DNA from: Paraburkholderia sp. BCC1886
GTDB taxonomy: Bacteria > Pseudomonadota > Gammaproteobacteria > Burkholderiales > Burkholderiaceae
Assembly (NCBI RefSeq): GCF_900996245.1
Contig: NZ_CAAJGK010000038.1
Coordinates: forward strand, 62,001 to 126,000
Direction of reading: 5' to 3'
Length of the DNA: 64,000 nt
In this document: piece after piece, positions 1 to 9,227 of the stretch
Layout of the letters: each line of letters begins with the position of its first letter
Position numbering within the stretch: position 1 is the first letter of the stretch
Translations under genes and position numbers: made by a program
The notes under the pieces: generated by a model
Told to the model about the DNA's origin: nothing
Database searches by the model: none
The model's input: only the letters and a program-made list of their open reading frames with translations

Positions 1-1463
1 CCGATGCCGAGCGCGGTGATCTGCAGCGCGCTGGCACTGCTGCGCCGTTCCAGCGACGCGAGCGCGTAGCGCCAGCCGAGTCCCGCATTCACGCGTTCGC
101 TGCGCACGAGGCGCGCCGCGCCCCACAACGCCAGCCGCGCGATACAGGCGAAGATCAGCAAGCCGCCGGCGAAGCCGCCCGCCACGATCCCGCCGAGTTT
201 GAGTTCGCCCGCCGCAACGATCAGCAGCGCGGCGAACAGCACGATGCCGAGCGCGTAGGCCGCCCACGCGGTCCGGCCCGCCTCGCCCCACTCGCGGCGC
301 AGCACGCGTACCGGCGACACGCGCGTGAGCGGCAGCAAGGGCGGCAACGCGAACCCGAGCAATAGCACGAGACCGGCGGCGATGCCTTCGAGCGCGGGCC
401 ACGCGGTCGGATAAGGCAACGCGACGTCGATCAGACTGCCGAGCCACGTCAACAGCGCGAGATGCCCCAAAAAACCCAGCGCGATACCCAGCACCCCGCC
501 GATCAGACCCAGCCCGACGAATTCCAGCGTGAACAGCGTGCGCAACGCCGCCTGGCTGACGCCGAGGCAACGCATCGCCGCGCAGCCGTCCAGATGGCGG
601 CGCATATACCGATGCGCCGCCATCGCAATCGCGACCGCCGCGAGCAATGCCGTCAGCAACGACACCAGCGTGAGAAAGTGACTCGCGCGATCGAGCGTCT
701 GACGCACTTGGGGCTGGCCGTCCTGCAGCGATTCGAGCGCGACGCCGCGCATCTTGCCGTCGTCGACCTTGCCGTGCGCGAACTGCGCGAAGCGCGCCAC
801 GGACGGGTCCGCGCCCGCCACCAGCAGCCGGTAAGTCACGCGGCTGCCGAACGTGATGAGCCCGGTGGACGGCACGTCGTCGGCGCGCAGCATCAAACGC
901 GGCGAGAAATTGACGAAGGAGAAACCGCGGTCGAGCTCGCGCTTGATCACCGCGCCGATGGTGAAGCCGCGATTGCCCACCTTCACCGTATCGCCGACCC
1001 GTAGCTTGAGCGCGTCGAGCAGCGCCTCGTCGACCCACACGGTGCCGGGCGCGGGAATCGATTGCGCGGGACGATCGGCGGCGCCGGGCGCGGAGGCAAT
1101 CTGCAACGCGCCGCGCAACGGATAGCCGGGCGACACCGCCTTGATGGCGGCGAGCCGCGAGACCGGCTGCGTGCCGGCCGAACTGATCATGCTGGGGAAA
1201 ATCGCCGTGGTGGCGGTGTTCAGACCGAGTGCTTTGGCTTGCGCGGCGAATTGCGGATCGACGGGATGATCCGCGCGCACGATGAAGTCGGCGGCGATCA
1301 TGCGACGCGCGTCGCGTTCGAGCCCGAGATGCAAACGGTCGGCGAGGAATCCGACGCTGGACAGGGCGGCGACCGCCAGCACCAGTGCGAGCAGCAGCAT
1401 GGTCAGCTCGCCCGCGCGCCAGTCGCGCGCCGTCATCCGAACGGCCTGACGCAGCAGATCCAT
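1..1463 (-). CDS. ABC transporter permease, FtsX/YbbP family (3' end outside window)
   Basis: The minus-strand frame is open from position 1463 to the window edge (487 residues, C-terminus missing). It begins MDLLRQAVRMTARDWRAGEL and has a hydrophobic anchor directly after this, a long periplasmic MacB-core-like stretch, and then a cluster of membrane segments typical of FtsX permeases. The family works with a LolD/YbbA-type ATPase, often beside the esterase TesA, in moving lipids or lipoproteins; the substrate here is not known. A TTG at 1508 overlaps the TGA stop of the upstream DUF4126 gene and would add 15 residues, so translational coupling is possible. The start is uncertain; the family is fairly sure. 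Confidence 0.85.
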   Translation of the reverse strand, partial: MDLLRQAVRMTARDWRAGELTMLLLALVLAVAALSSVGFLADRLHLGLERDARRMIAADFIVRADHPVDPQFAAQAKALGLNTATTAIFPSMISSAGTQPVSRLAAIKAVSPGYPLRGALQIASAPGAADRPAQSIPAPGTVWVDEALLDALKLRVGDTVKVGNRGFTIGAVIKRELDRGFSFVNFSPRLMLRADDVPSTGLITFGSRVTYRLLVAGADPSVARFAQFAHGKVDDGKMRGVALESLQDGQPQVRQTLDRASHFLTLVSLLTALLAAVAIAMAAHRYMRRHLDGCAAMRCLGVSQAALRTLFTLEFVGLGLIGGVLGIALGFLGHLALLTWLGSLIDVALPYPTAWPALEGIAAGLVLLLGFALPPLLPLTRVSPVRVLRREWGEAGRTAWAAYALGIVLFAALLIVAAGELKLGGIVAGGFAGGLLIFACIARLALWGAARLVRSERVNAGLGWRYALASLERRSSASALQITALGI

Positions 1464-1504
1464 CCCGCGCAAGCCGTGCCCCGTCTGGTTACGTCGTGTA
1501 TCGC

Positions 1505-2116
1505 TCAATCGTGCCGGCTCCTCGCGAAGTGCGACACCATATGCGTCGCCATGCCGCGAAAGCCGCCTTGCACGCCGCGCCAGAGCCGCGGCAAAGCCCA
1601 GCTGGCGAGCATCAGAAACCCGATCATCAGCACGAGAAAGAGGAACGGCACGAACAGCGCGAGCAGCATGCCGACGAACACCAGACCGTCTTCGGCGGTA
1701 GAGGTCACGACATTGGAGACGGGTTCCGGCGACAGGTTGATCAGCGCGCGCGTGCCGGCTTTGGCCAGATGCGAGGTGCCGGCGAGCGTGCCGCCGGCGA
1801 GCGCGGCAACCGTCAGCAACGCGGGATCGGCATGGCCTAATGCGCCTGCGGCCAGCATCGCGCCGGCGGGAATTCGAATGAAGGTGTGAACGGCGTCCCA
1901 CAGGGAGTCGAACGCGGGGATTTTATCGGCGAGAAATTCGGTGACCGTCAGCACGCCCGCTACGCCGATGACCCAGGGCGACATCAGCGCCGACAGCGTA
2001 TCGGGCAAATGAACAAGACCGAGGCGTCCGAATACGCCGGCCAGCAGGACAGTGAGGTAGAGCCGCAGACCGCTGCCCCACGAAAGGCCCGCTGCGAGCG
2101 AGAGTGATTCAAGCAT
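1505..2116 (-). CDS. DUF4126 family membrane protein
   Basis: This 203-residue protein begins MLESLSLAAGLSWGSGLRLY and has about five hydrophobic segments with glycine- and alanine-rich turns, so it is probably an inner-membrane protein. The pattern matches the DUF4126 family, whose function is unknown. The ATG at 2116 is preferred over longer forms because a GGAGA Shine-Dalgarno lies just upstream; the extension would be an arginine/proline-rich leader. It ends where the downstream ABC permease gene begins, and the two are probably cotranscribed. A TATAAT box lies about 140 bp upstream. Confidence 0.75.
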   Translation of the reverse strand: MLESLSLAAGLSWGSGLRLYLTVLLAGVFGRLGLVHLPDTLSALMSPWVIGVAGVLTVTEFLADKIPAFDSLWDAVHTFIRIPAGAMLAAGALGHADPALLTVAALAGGTLAGTSHLAKAGTRALINLSPEPVSNVVTSTAEDGLVFVGMLLALFVPFLFLVLMIGFLMLASWALPRLWRGVQGGFRGMATHMVSHFARSRHD

Positions 2117-2255
2117 GGCCGTCTCCGGGCGCGCTGGGCGTGCCGGGCGCGTCGGTGGGCAAGGCGGAGAGCCCCGCCGCACCGAACTCGTCAGACCCGC
2201 GCCAAGCCGGCCGCGCCAAAGAGGCCGCGGGCAATTTCAGGTTGGATTCCGTCTC

Positions 2256-2261
2256 ATTATA
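2256..2261 (-). promoter_or_regulatory. -10 box, candidate promoter for the DUF4126 gene
   Basis: On the minus strand the sequence reads GGCTATAATGAGAC, a perfect TATAAT. No good -35 hexamer is visible at 17 bp. It faces the DUF4126 gene across a 246-bp gap that otherwise holds nothing recognisable. Confidence 0.4.
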
Positions 2262-2362
2262 GCCACCTTAATTCGCAGATCGCAGAGCAGCAAACAAAAC
2301 GCCGCGGCGAAACGCCCGTCGGCCGGGCGTGGGCCGCGGCCCGATCTGCTGCGGCGCGCGAT

Positions 2363-2683
2363 TCAGTGTCCCGACGACAGCTTGAGCCCGATCAGCCCGA
2401 TCACGATGAGCACTGCGCTGGCGACCCGCGCCACCGTCAGCGCCTCGCCCATCACCACGATGCCGAAGATGAACGCGCCGACCGCGCCGATGCCCGTCCA
2501 GACCGCGTAGGCCGTGCCGAGCGGCAGTTGCCGCATGGCCATGGCAAGCAGCACGAAGCTGCCGAGCGCGGTCACCACCGTGAAGACGGACGGCCAGAGC
2601 CGGGTAAAACCTTCGGAAGTTTTGAGACCGGCGGCCCAGGCGACTTCGAGCAAACCGGCGATAAAGAGAAGAAACCAGGACAT
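2363..2683 (-). CDS. sugE: SugE/Gdx-type small multidrug resistance protein (guanidinium exporter)
   Basis: The 106-residue product has four membrane segments. It starts [20 protein letters not shown] and carries the [14 protein letters not shown] signature that marks the SugE/Gdx branch rather than the EmrE branch. The membrane glutamate in GLLEV is the expected proton and substrate coupling residue. Gdx proteins exchange guanidinium for protons; some relatives export quaternary ammonium compounds. The ATG at 2683 follows a GGAG sequence. The leader carries a guanidine-II riboswitch, which independently supports guanidinium as the substrate. It is a single gene with its own promoter. Confidence 0.93.
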   Translation of the reverse strand: MSWFLLFIAGLLEVAWAAGLKTSEGFTRLWPSVFTVVTALGSFVLLAMAMRQLPLGTAYAVWTGIGAVGAFIFGIVVMGEALTVARVASAVLIVIGLIGLKLSSGH

Positions 2684-2701
2684 GAACGCTCCATGACGAG
2701 T

Positions 2702-2741
2702 GGGGCCGTCCCCGTTTGTCGAATGCGTAAGGCCGTCCTTA
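2702..2741 (-). promoter_or_regulatory. Guanidine-II (mini-ykkC) riboswitch upstream of sugE
   Basis: On the minus strand two short hairpins follow one another, each with an ACGG loop. The distal one is AAGG-ACGG-CCTT (2729-2740, flanked by a further T-A pair). The proximal one is GGGG-ACGG-CCCC (2702-2713). They are separated by 15 nt. Tandem hairpins with ACGR loops are the defining architecture of the guanidine-II riboswitch, which binds one guanidinium per loop. The second hairpin lies just upstream of the GGAG Shine-Dalgarno and start codon of sugE, consistent with translational control. Confidence 0.9.
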
Positions 2742-2750
2742 CAGCCGGGC

Positions 2751-2756
2751 ACTATA
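2751..2756 (-). promoter_or_regulatory. Extended -10 box of the sugE promoter
   Basis: The minus strand reads TTTGTTATAGTGCCC, containing TATAGT with an upstream TG (extended -10). No clear -35 is seen. Transcription from here would start a few bases before the first riboswitch hairpin. Confidence 0.5.
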
Positions 2757-2792
2757 ACAAAGCGCGCCGCGCCGCCGGTCGACCTCATGCGT

Positions 2793-3491
2793 TCAGGACA
2801 CGCCCACCAGCCGGTAGCCCACACCCGTTTCCGTGACGATATGCTCCGGCTGCGCCGGGTCGCGTTCGAGCTTGCCTCGCAGATGCGCCATGTAGATACG
2901 CAGATAGTGGTAGCTCTCCACGTGCGACGGTCCCCACACGTCGCGCAGCAGTTGCCGATGCGTCAGCACGCGCCCGGCGTGCCGCACCAGCGTCGCGAGC
3001 AGCCGGTATTCGAGCGGCGTCAGATGAATCGCGGCGCCGTCCCGGCTCACCTGACGCAAGGCCAGATCGACGGTGACCGCGCCGAAGCGCACCTGCGGCG
3101 ACTCGCTCGCGCCGCCCTGATTACGCCGCCGCAGATGCGCGCGGATCCGCGCCAGCAGTTCGGACACGCCGAACGGTTTGGTCAGGTAGTCGTCGGCGCC
3201 GGCATCGAGCGCGGCGACTTTCTCGCTCTCCTGCGTGCGCGCCGACAGCACGATCACCGGCAATTCGCTCCAGCCGCGCAGTTCGCGGATCACGTCGAGT
3301 CCGTCCGTATCGGGCAAACCCAGATCGACGATGACGAGATCCGGCTGCCGCGTCGCCGCTTCGACGAGCCCCTGCTTGCCGGTTTCGGCGTCGTACACGG
3401 CGATGCCCTCGCCTTCCAGCGCGGTCCGCACGAAGCGGCGGATCTGCTTTTCGTCTTCGATCAGGACGACGGTGATGCTCGGGTCAGTCAT
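2793..3491 (-). CDS. kdpE: KdpE, response regulator of the potassium system
   Basis: The 232-residue protein has an N-terminal receiver (acidic pocket E12-D13, phosphoacceptor D56 in VDLGLP, K near position 105 in LTKPF). Its C-terminal OmpR-type winged helix ends TETGVGYRL. KdpE phosphorylated by KdpD activates the kdpFABC operon at low potassium or high salt. It is the last gene of the kdp operon, and its start overlaps the end of kdpD by 8 bp, so the two are translationally coupled. Confidence 0.97.
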   Translation of the reverse strand: MTDPSITVVLIEDEKQIRRFVRTALEGEGIAVYDAETGKQGLVEAATRQPDLVIVDLGLPDTDGLDVIRELRGWSELPVIVLSARTQESEKVAALDAGADDYLTKPFGVSELLARIRAHLRRRNQGGASESPQVRFGAVTVDLALRQVSRDGAAIHLTPLEYRLLATLVRHAGRVLTHRQLLRDVWGPSHVESYHYLRIYMAHLRGKLERDPAQPEHIVTETGVGYRLVGVS

Positions 3492-6390
3492 GGTTCAAGT
3501 CGGGCGGCAAGTGGGAAATGGAAGCGCCTGCGGCTTCTTCCGGCGCGTGCGCGGGCACGGACTCGTGCTCCTGTTCATCCTCGTGCTCGTCTTCGGGCAC
3601 GGCGGGCGCCGTCAACACCGGCAGCGTGAACCAGAAACGCGCGCCTTCGATCTGCCCTTCTGCCCCTTGCCGGTTGAGGGCGCCGATTGTACCGCCGTGC
3701 GCTTCCACGATCGCCCGGCAGATCGCGAGTCCCAAGCCGATGCCCGGCTTGGCCGACTCCTTCTCGCCGCGCGTGAATTTCTCGAACACCCGCGCTTCCA
3801 TGCCGGCAGGCAGGCCCGGCCCGAGATCGTCGACGCTCACGCGCACGAACGACTGCCCGTCGGCGTCGAGGCGTTGCGCGCCGATCGTCACCTCGGTGCC
3901 CGGCGCGGCATATTTCGCGGCATTCTCGAACAGATTGGAAAAGAGCCGCTCCATCAGCACGGCGTCCAGATGCAGCAGCGGCAAATCCGCCGGCAGCAGC
4001 ACCCGCACCGGATGTCTGGCCAGCACCCGCTTGCACGCCCGCAGCGCCGCGCCGACGGTTTCTTCGAGCAGCGTCCATTGCTGGTTCAAGCGCAGACTGC
4101 CCGCCTGCAGCCGCGCCATGTCCAGCAGATTGGTGACGATGCTGGTCATGCGCAGCGCTTCTTCGTGGATCGCGTCGACCAGTTCGTCGTCGGCCTGGCG
4201 GCGCGCGGGCGATTCAGACGATTCGGGCGATTCAGGCAATTCAGCCGCCGCGCTTTCACGCCCTTGCGCGAGCATCGACGAGAACCCGACGATCGTCGTC
4301 AGCGGCGTGCGCAGGTCATGCGAAATCGCGGACAGCAACGCATTGCGCAAGCGCTCCGACTCCATGTTGACGAGCGCATCGCGTGCGATATCCACGTAAT
4401 GCACGCGCTCCAGCGCCAGAGCGATCTGCGCAGCGAACGCGTCGAGCATGCGCTGCTGTTCGGGCGGCTGCACTTCGCGCGCCTCGCGCAGCACCACGGC
4501 GAGCACGCCGCGCGTGCGCATCGGCGCCTTCAGCGGCAGATACAGCGCGGCGGCGGCCGGCAGCGTGTCCGTGCCATGCCCGGCCGGCTGCTGCCGGTCG
4601 TACACCCACTGGCCGACGTCGATATCGAGCGCATCGCCATCGAGCGTGAAGGCTGCGGGATCGGGATCGTCGAGCTTCTGCCTGACCCGGTCGGCGCTAT
4701 CCGGCAGCAGAATCGCGACGCGCGCACCGAACACTTCGCCGACATGCCGGCTGCCGATGCCGACGATCTGCTCGGTGGTGAGCGCCGCGGCCAGTTCGCG
4801 CGCCATCGCGTACATCGCGCCGGTACGCTGCTCGCGCCGCCGCGCCACGCGCGCTTCGCGGCGCAGGCTGGAGGTGAGATGGCTGATCACGAGCGAGGTC
4901 AACAGCATGCCGAAGAAGGTCAGCAGATACTGCGTGTCCGACACCGACAGCGACATGCGCGGCGGCACGAAGAAGAAATCGAACGCGGCGACGCTGAGAA
5001 ACGACAGCAGGACACCCGGCCCGCGCCCGAGTCTGGCGGCGGTAAAAACCACGCCGAGCAGGTACAGCATCACCAGGTTCGTCAGATCGATGTGGGCGCT
5101 GAGCCAGCTCGCGAGCAACGAGATGGCCGCGCACATCGCCACCGCGAGACCGTAAGCGCGCGGCGGCGAACGGCGCTCCCTGGCCGCGCTGAGCGCATCG
5201 CGCCACGCGTTCGCGGTGGTATCGAGCAGCCGCCGCTGCGCGCCGCCGTCGCGTTCGGACGACGCGCGAATCAGCGTGAGATCCAGTTCGCCCGAGCGTT
5301 GCGCGAGGCGCTCGCCGAACGGCCGGCGCAGCCAGCGCCAGACTCCGGTGCGCGTGGAGGCGCCCGCGACCAGCTTCGACACGTTGCGCGCCTGCGCATA
5401 CCCGACGATCGCCGCAAGCGCATCCGAGCCGGCCAGCGTGGCGGTTTCCGCACCGAGTTCGGCGGCCAGCTTCAGCGCGTTCAGCGTGCGTTCGCGGCGC
5501 GCCGCCGGCAAGCGCTGCAGCGCCGGTGTTTCGACGTAAACCGCAAGCCAGTCGGCCTTCAGACTCGCCGCGAGCCGCGCCGCCGCGCGCACCAGCAACG
5601 GCGCCTCTGCACCGGGACCGACGCACACCAGCAAGCGCTCGCGCGCCTGCCACAGCCGCTCGATCGAACGGTCGGCGCGATATTCCCGCATCTGCGCATC
5701 CACGCGGTCGGCGGTGCGGCGCAGCGCCAGCTCGCGCAACGCGATCAGATTGCCTTTGCGAAAGAAATTGCGCACCGCGCGCTCGGCCTGCTGCGGCAGA
5801 TACACCTTGCCGTCGCGCAGCCGGTCAAGCAGTTCCTCGGCCGGCAGGTCGACCAGCGTGACCTCGTCGGCGCGATCGAACACGCGGTCGGGCACGGTCT
5901 CCCACACGCGGATGCCGGTAATCTGGCCTACCACGTCGTTCAGGCTTTCGAGGTGTTGAACGTTGACCGTCGTATAGACGTCGATGCCCGCATCGAGCAG
6001 TTCGTGCACGTCCTGCCAGCGCTTCAGATGCCGCGCGCCGGGCAGGTTCGAATGCGCGAGTTCGTCGACGAGGATCAGTTGCGGACGGCGGGCGAGCGCG
6101 GCATCGAGATCGAACTCGCCGAGTTCACGGCCGCGGTAGACGAGTTGCGCGAGCGGCAGCACCGCCAGACCTTCGAGCAGCGCGGCCGTCTCGCTGCGGC
6201 CGTGCGTTTCGGCCACGCCGACCAGCACGTCCACGCCTTCGTCGATACGCCGGCGCGCGGCCTGCAACATCGCATAGGTCTTGCCGACCCCGGCCGACGC
6301 GCCGAAAAAAATCTTCAGCGCGCCGCGCTGACGTTTCGCTTCGTCGCGCTGCAGTTTGTCGAGCAGTTCGTCGGGATCGGGGCGGTTCAT
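3484..6390 (-). CDS. kdpD: KdpD, potassium sensor histidine kinase
   Basis: The 968-residue protein has the KdpD order: an N-terminal domain with a P-loop (GASAGVGKT) and LILVDELAHSN, a universal-stress-like domain, four membrane segments near residues 415-515, a GAF region, a HisKA domain with His691 in SHDLRTP, and a HATPase domain (GIGLGLAICR). It phosphorylates KdpE. The start MNRPDPDELL at 6390 was chosen over an in-frame ATG 48 bp upstream because family members begin close to it. A Ser/Glu/Pro-rich insert at about residues 713-727, encoded by 9-bp repeats, sits between the two helices of the dimerisation domain. Confidence 0.97.
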   Translation of the reverse strand: MNRPDPDELLDKLQRDEAKRQRGALKIFFGASAGVGKTYAMLQAARRRIDEGVDVLVGVAETHGRSETAALLEGLAVLPLAQLVYRGRELGEFDLDAALARRPQLILVDELAHSNLPGARHLKRWQDVHELLDAGIDVYTTVNVQHLESLNDVVGQITGIRVWETVPDRVFDRADEVTLVDLPAEELLDRLRDGKVYLPQQAERAVRNFFRKGNLIALRELALRRTADRVDAQMREYRADRSIERLWQARERLLVCVGPGAEAPLLVRAAARLAASLKADWLAVYVETPALQRLPAARRERTLNALKLAAELGAETATLAGSDALAAIVGYAQARNVSKLVAGASTRTGVWRWLRRPFGERLAQRSGELDLTLIRASSERDGGAQRRLLDTTANAWRDALSAARERRSPPRAYGLAVAMCAAISLLASWLSAHIDLTNLVMLYLLGVVFTAARLGRGPGVLLSFLSVAAFDFFFVPPRMSLSVSDTQYLLTFFGMLLTSLVISHLTSSLRREARVARRREQRTGAMYAMARELAAALTTEQIVGIGSRHVGEVFGARVAILLPDSADRVRQKLDDPDPAAFTLDGDALDIDVGQWVYDRQQPAGHGTDTLPAAAALYLPLKAPMRTRGVLAVVLREAREVQPPEQQRMLDAFAAQIALALERVHYVDIARDALVNMESERLRNALLSAISHDLRTPLTTIVGFSSMLAQGRESAAAELPESPESSESPARRQADDELVDAIHEEALRMTSIVTNLLDMARLQAGSLRLNQQWTLLEETVGAALRACKRVLARHPVRVLLPADLPLLHLDAVLMERLFSNLFENAAKYAAPGTEVTIGAQRLDADGQSFVRVSVDDLGPGLPAGMEARVFEKFTRGEKESAKPGIGLGLAICRAIVEAHGGTIGALNRQGAEGQIEGARFWFTLPVLTAPAVPEDEHEDEQEHESVPAHAPEEAAGASISHLPPDLNHD
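4209..4244. repeat. 9-bp tandem repeat inside kdpD
   Basis: Four imperfect 9-bp units (gattcagac, gattcgggc, gattcaggc, aattcagcc) encode Glu-Ser-Pro-type repeats in the HisKA hairpin loop of KdpD. Being multiples of three, unit changes would keep the frame. Confidence 0.8.
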
Positions 6391-6499
6391 GCTCGGGGTT
6401 TCGGATAGCGGTTTGCGGCGGTGTGCGCATGGTGGCACGACGGCCGCGCCGCCGCAAATGTCGTCGCGACCGTCGCCGTGAATCGCCTCGAGTCGGCCC

Positions 6500-7078
6500 T
6501 CATCCGCGCTTCATCTCGTCCAGCGCCAGATTCAGTTGCAGCACGTTCACCCGCGCTTCGCCGAACAGACCGAACTGACGGCCTTTGGTGTAGCGATCGA
6601 CCAGCGCCGCCACGTCGTTCGGCGCGAGCTTGCGCGCGGCGGCCACGCGATCGATCTGATACGCGGCCGCCGCCGGGCTGATTTCCGGATCGAGACCGCT
6701 GCCCGACGAGGTCACCAGATCGACCGGCACCGGCTTCGACATGTCCGTGCCGGCCGCCTTCAACGCGTCGATGCGACCTTTGACTTCGTCGAGCAATGCC
6801 GGATTGGTCGGCCCGAGATTCGAGCCGCTCGAGCCTTGCGCGTTATACGGCATCGGACTGGTGGCCGACAGACGGCCCCAGAAATACTGCGGCGCATCGA
6901 ACTGCTGACCGATCAGCGCCGAGCCGACCAGCTTGCCGTTCTGCTGGAGCAGACTGCCGTTGGCCTGATCGGCGAACACCGTCTGGCCGAACGCGGTCAT
7001 CACCGCGGGATACGCGAGGCCGGTGAGCGTGGTGAGCACCACGAAAATCACCAGCAGCGGACGAAACAATGTGTTCAT
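6500..7078 (-). CDS. kdpC: KdpC, subunit of the potassium-transporting ATPase
   Basis: The 192-residue protein has one N-terminal membrane anchor ([20 protein letters not shown]) and a periplasmic domain with the conserved YFWGRLSAT and GSNLGPTNP segments. KdpC stabilises the KdpFABC complex. An AAGGAACC Shine-Dalgarno precedes the ATG. It lies 12 bp after kdpB; a 109-bp gap separates it from kdpD and holds no obvious terminator. Confidence 0.97.
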   Translation of the reverse strand: MNTLFRPLLVIFVVLTTLTGLAYPAVMTAFGQTVFADQANGSLLQQNGKLVGSALIGQQFDAPQYFWGRLSATSPMPYNAQGSSGSNLGPTNPALLDEVKGRIDALKAAGTDMSKPVPVDLVTSSGSGLDPEISPAAAAYQIDRVAAARKLAPNDVAALVDRYTKGRQFGLFGEARVNVLQLNLALDEMKRG

Positions 7079-7090
7079 GATGGTTCCTTG

Positions 7091-9175
7091 TTAAACCCAA
7101 CCGCACGCGGACAGCAGCATATCCACCAGCTTGATGCCGATGAACGGCACGACGATCCCGCCCAGTCCATACACCAGCAGATTGCGACGCAACAGCACCG
7201 CCGCGCCGAGCGCGCGGTAGCGCACGCCTTTGAGCGCGAGCGGGATGAGCAGCACGATGATCAGCGCGTTGAAAATCACCGCCGACATGATCGCGGAAGC
7301 CGGTGTCGCGAGATGCATCACGTTCAGCGCGTTGAGCGCCGGATAGGTCGTAGCGAACGCGGCCGGAATGATCGCGAAGTATTTGGCGACGTCGTTGGCA
7401 ATCGAAAACGTGGTGAGCGAGCCGCGTGTCATCAGCATCTGCTTGCCGATCTCGACGATTTCGATCAGCTTGGTCGGGTTCGAATCGAGGTCGACCATGT
7501 TGCCGGCTTCCTTCGCGGCCTGCGTGCCGGTGTTCATCGCCACCGCGACGTCGGCCTGCGCGAGCGCCGGCGCGTCGTTGGTGCCGTCGCCCGTCATCGC
7601 GACCAGCCGACCTTCGGCCTGATGCGCGCGGATCGTCGCGAGCTTGGCCTCCGGCGTGGCTTCGGCGAGGAAGTCGTCGACCCCGGCTTCGGCGGCGATG
7701 GCCGCGGCGGTGAGCCGGTTGTCGCCGGTCACCATCACCGTCTTGATGCCCATCTTGCGCAACTCGGCGAAGCGCTCCTTGATGCCGCCCTTCACCACGT
7801 CCTTCAACTCGATCACACCGAGCACGCGCGCCCCGTGAGCGTCCTTCTCGGCGACCACGAGCGGCGTGCTGCCGCGCCGCGCCACTTCGTCGACCGCATT
7901 GCCGACTTCGTTCGGAAAGCGTCCGCCATTGGTTTCGACGTAACGCCGCACGGCATCGGCGGCGCCCTTGCGAATCTCACGCCCCGGCAGATCGACACCG
8001 CTCATCCGCGTGTGCGCGGTGAACGCGAGGAACACTGCCTGCAACGAGGCCATATCGCGCTGACGGATGTTGAAGCGCTGCTTGGCCAGCACGACGATGC
8101 TGCGGCCTTCCGGCGTTTCATCGGCAAGCGACGCGAGTTGCGCGGCATCGGCGAGCGCTTCTTCGCTCGTGTCGGGCGCCGGCACGAACAACGCGGCCTG
8201 ACGGTTGCCCAGTGTGATCGTGCCGGTCTTGTCAAGCAGCAATACGTCGACGTCGCCGGCCGCTTCCACCGCGCGTCCCGACGTGGCAATCACGTTGGCC
8301 TGCATCATCCGGCTCATGCCGGCCACGCCGATGGCCGACAGCAGGCCGCCGATCGTGGTCGGAATCAGGCACACGAGCAACGCGACCAATGCGGTAATCG
8401 ACACCACGTGCCCCGCTTTCGCGGCGTCGACCGAGAACATCGAGAACGGCAGCAGCGTGGCGGTGGCGAGCAGCATCACGATGGTCAGCGCGACCAGCAG
8501 AATGGTCAGCGCGATTTCGTTCGGCGTCTTCTGGCGCTTGGCGCCTTCCACCATCGCGATCATGCGGTCGAGAAACGCTTCGCCGGGATTGGCCGTGACC
8601 CGCACCACGATCCAGTCCGACAGCACGCGCGTGCCGCCCGTCACCGACGAGAAGTCGCCGCCCGACTCGCGGATCACCGGTGCGGATTCGCCGGTAATCG
8701 CCGACTCGTCGACCGACGCGACGCCGTCGATCACTTCGCCATCGGCGGGAATCACGTCGCCGGTTTCCACCAGCACGACGTCGCCGCGCCGCAGATCGGA
8801 GGCCGTCGTGATGCGGATCGGTGACTTCGGATGCGGTTCGTTGAGCTTTTTCGCCATCACGTCCTGCTTCGCGCTACGCAGCGACGCGGCCTGGGCCTTC
8901 GAGCGGCCCTCGGCGAGCGCCTCCGCGAAGTTCGCGAACAGCACCGTGAACCACAGCCACAAGGTGACCGCGAGAATGAAGCCGGCCGGCGCTTCCGCCT
9001 GACCGGCGAGCGCGGCGATCCACAGCAGCGTGGTCAGCAGACTGCCGACGTACACGCAGAACATCACCGGGTTGCGCAACTGCGTGCGCGGCGTCAGCTT
9101 CCTGAACGAATCCACGATCGCCGGGCGCAGCAGCGCCGGGTCGAGCAGGGATCGGGTTGCATTATGTTGAGTCAT
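7091..9175 (-). CDS. kdpB: KdpB, P-type ATPase subunit
   Basis: The 694-residue P-type ATPase shows the TGES actuator motif, the phosphorylation motif DKTGTITLG and the hinge motif [10 protein letters not shown], with the usual seven or so membrane segments. It hydrolyses ATP to drive potassium uptake through KdpA. Length and motifs match intact family members. A GAGGATTTC Shine-Dalgarno precedes the ATG. It lies 52 bp after kdpA in the same operon. Confidence 0.98.
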   Translation of the reverse strand: MTQHNATRSLLDPALLRPAIVDSFRKLTPRTQLRNPVMFCVYVGSLLTTLLWIAALAGQAEAPAGFILAVTLWLWFTVLFANFAEALAEGRSKAQAASLRSAKQDVMAKKLNEPHPKSPIRITTASDLRRGDVVLVETGDVIPADGEVIDGVASVDESAITGESAPVIRESGGDFSSVTGGTRVLSDWIVVRVTANPGEAFLDRMIAMVEGAKRQKTPNEIALTILLVALTIVMLLATATLLPFSMFSVDAAKAGHVVSITALVALLVCLIPTTIGGLLSAIGVAGMSRMMQANVIATSGRAVEAAGDVDVLLLDKTGTITLGNRQAALFVPAPDTSEEALADAAQLASLADETPEGRSIVVLAKQRFNIRQRDMASLQAVFLAFTAHTRMSGVDLPGREIRKGAADAVRRYVETNGGRFPNEVGNAVDEVARRGSTPLVVAEKDAHGARVLGVIELKDVVKGGIKERFAELRKMGIKTVMVTGDNRLTAAAIAAEAGVDDFLAEATPEAKLATIRAHQAEGRLVAMTGDGTNDAPALAQADVAVAMNTGTQAAKEAGNMVDLDSNPTKLIEIVEIGKQMLMTRGSLTTFSIANDVAKYFAIIPAAFATTYPALNALNVMHLATPASAIMSAVIFNALIIVLLIPLALKGVRYRALGAAVLLRRNLLVYGLGGIVVPFIGIKLVDMLLSACGWV

Positions 9176-9227
9176 GAAATCCTCGAATACTCCGTTAGCG
9201 CCTGAACAGGACGATCGAACCGGGCGC

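Noticed and set aside
462..1889. Long plus-strand open frames over the ABC permease and DUF4126 genes
   Set aside because: They run opposite to clear membrane-protein genes and are Arg/Ala/His-rich, as antisense frames of high-GC DNA usually are.
3235..6408. A 1057-codon plus-strand frame opposite kdpD
   Set aside because: It mirrors kdpD, has no recognised domain and shows the Arg/His/Gln bias of an antisense frame.
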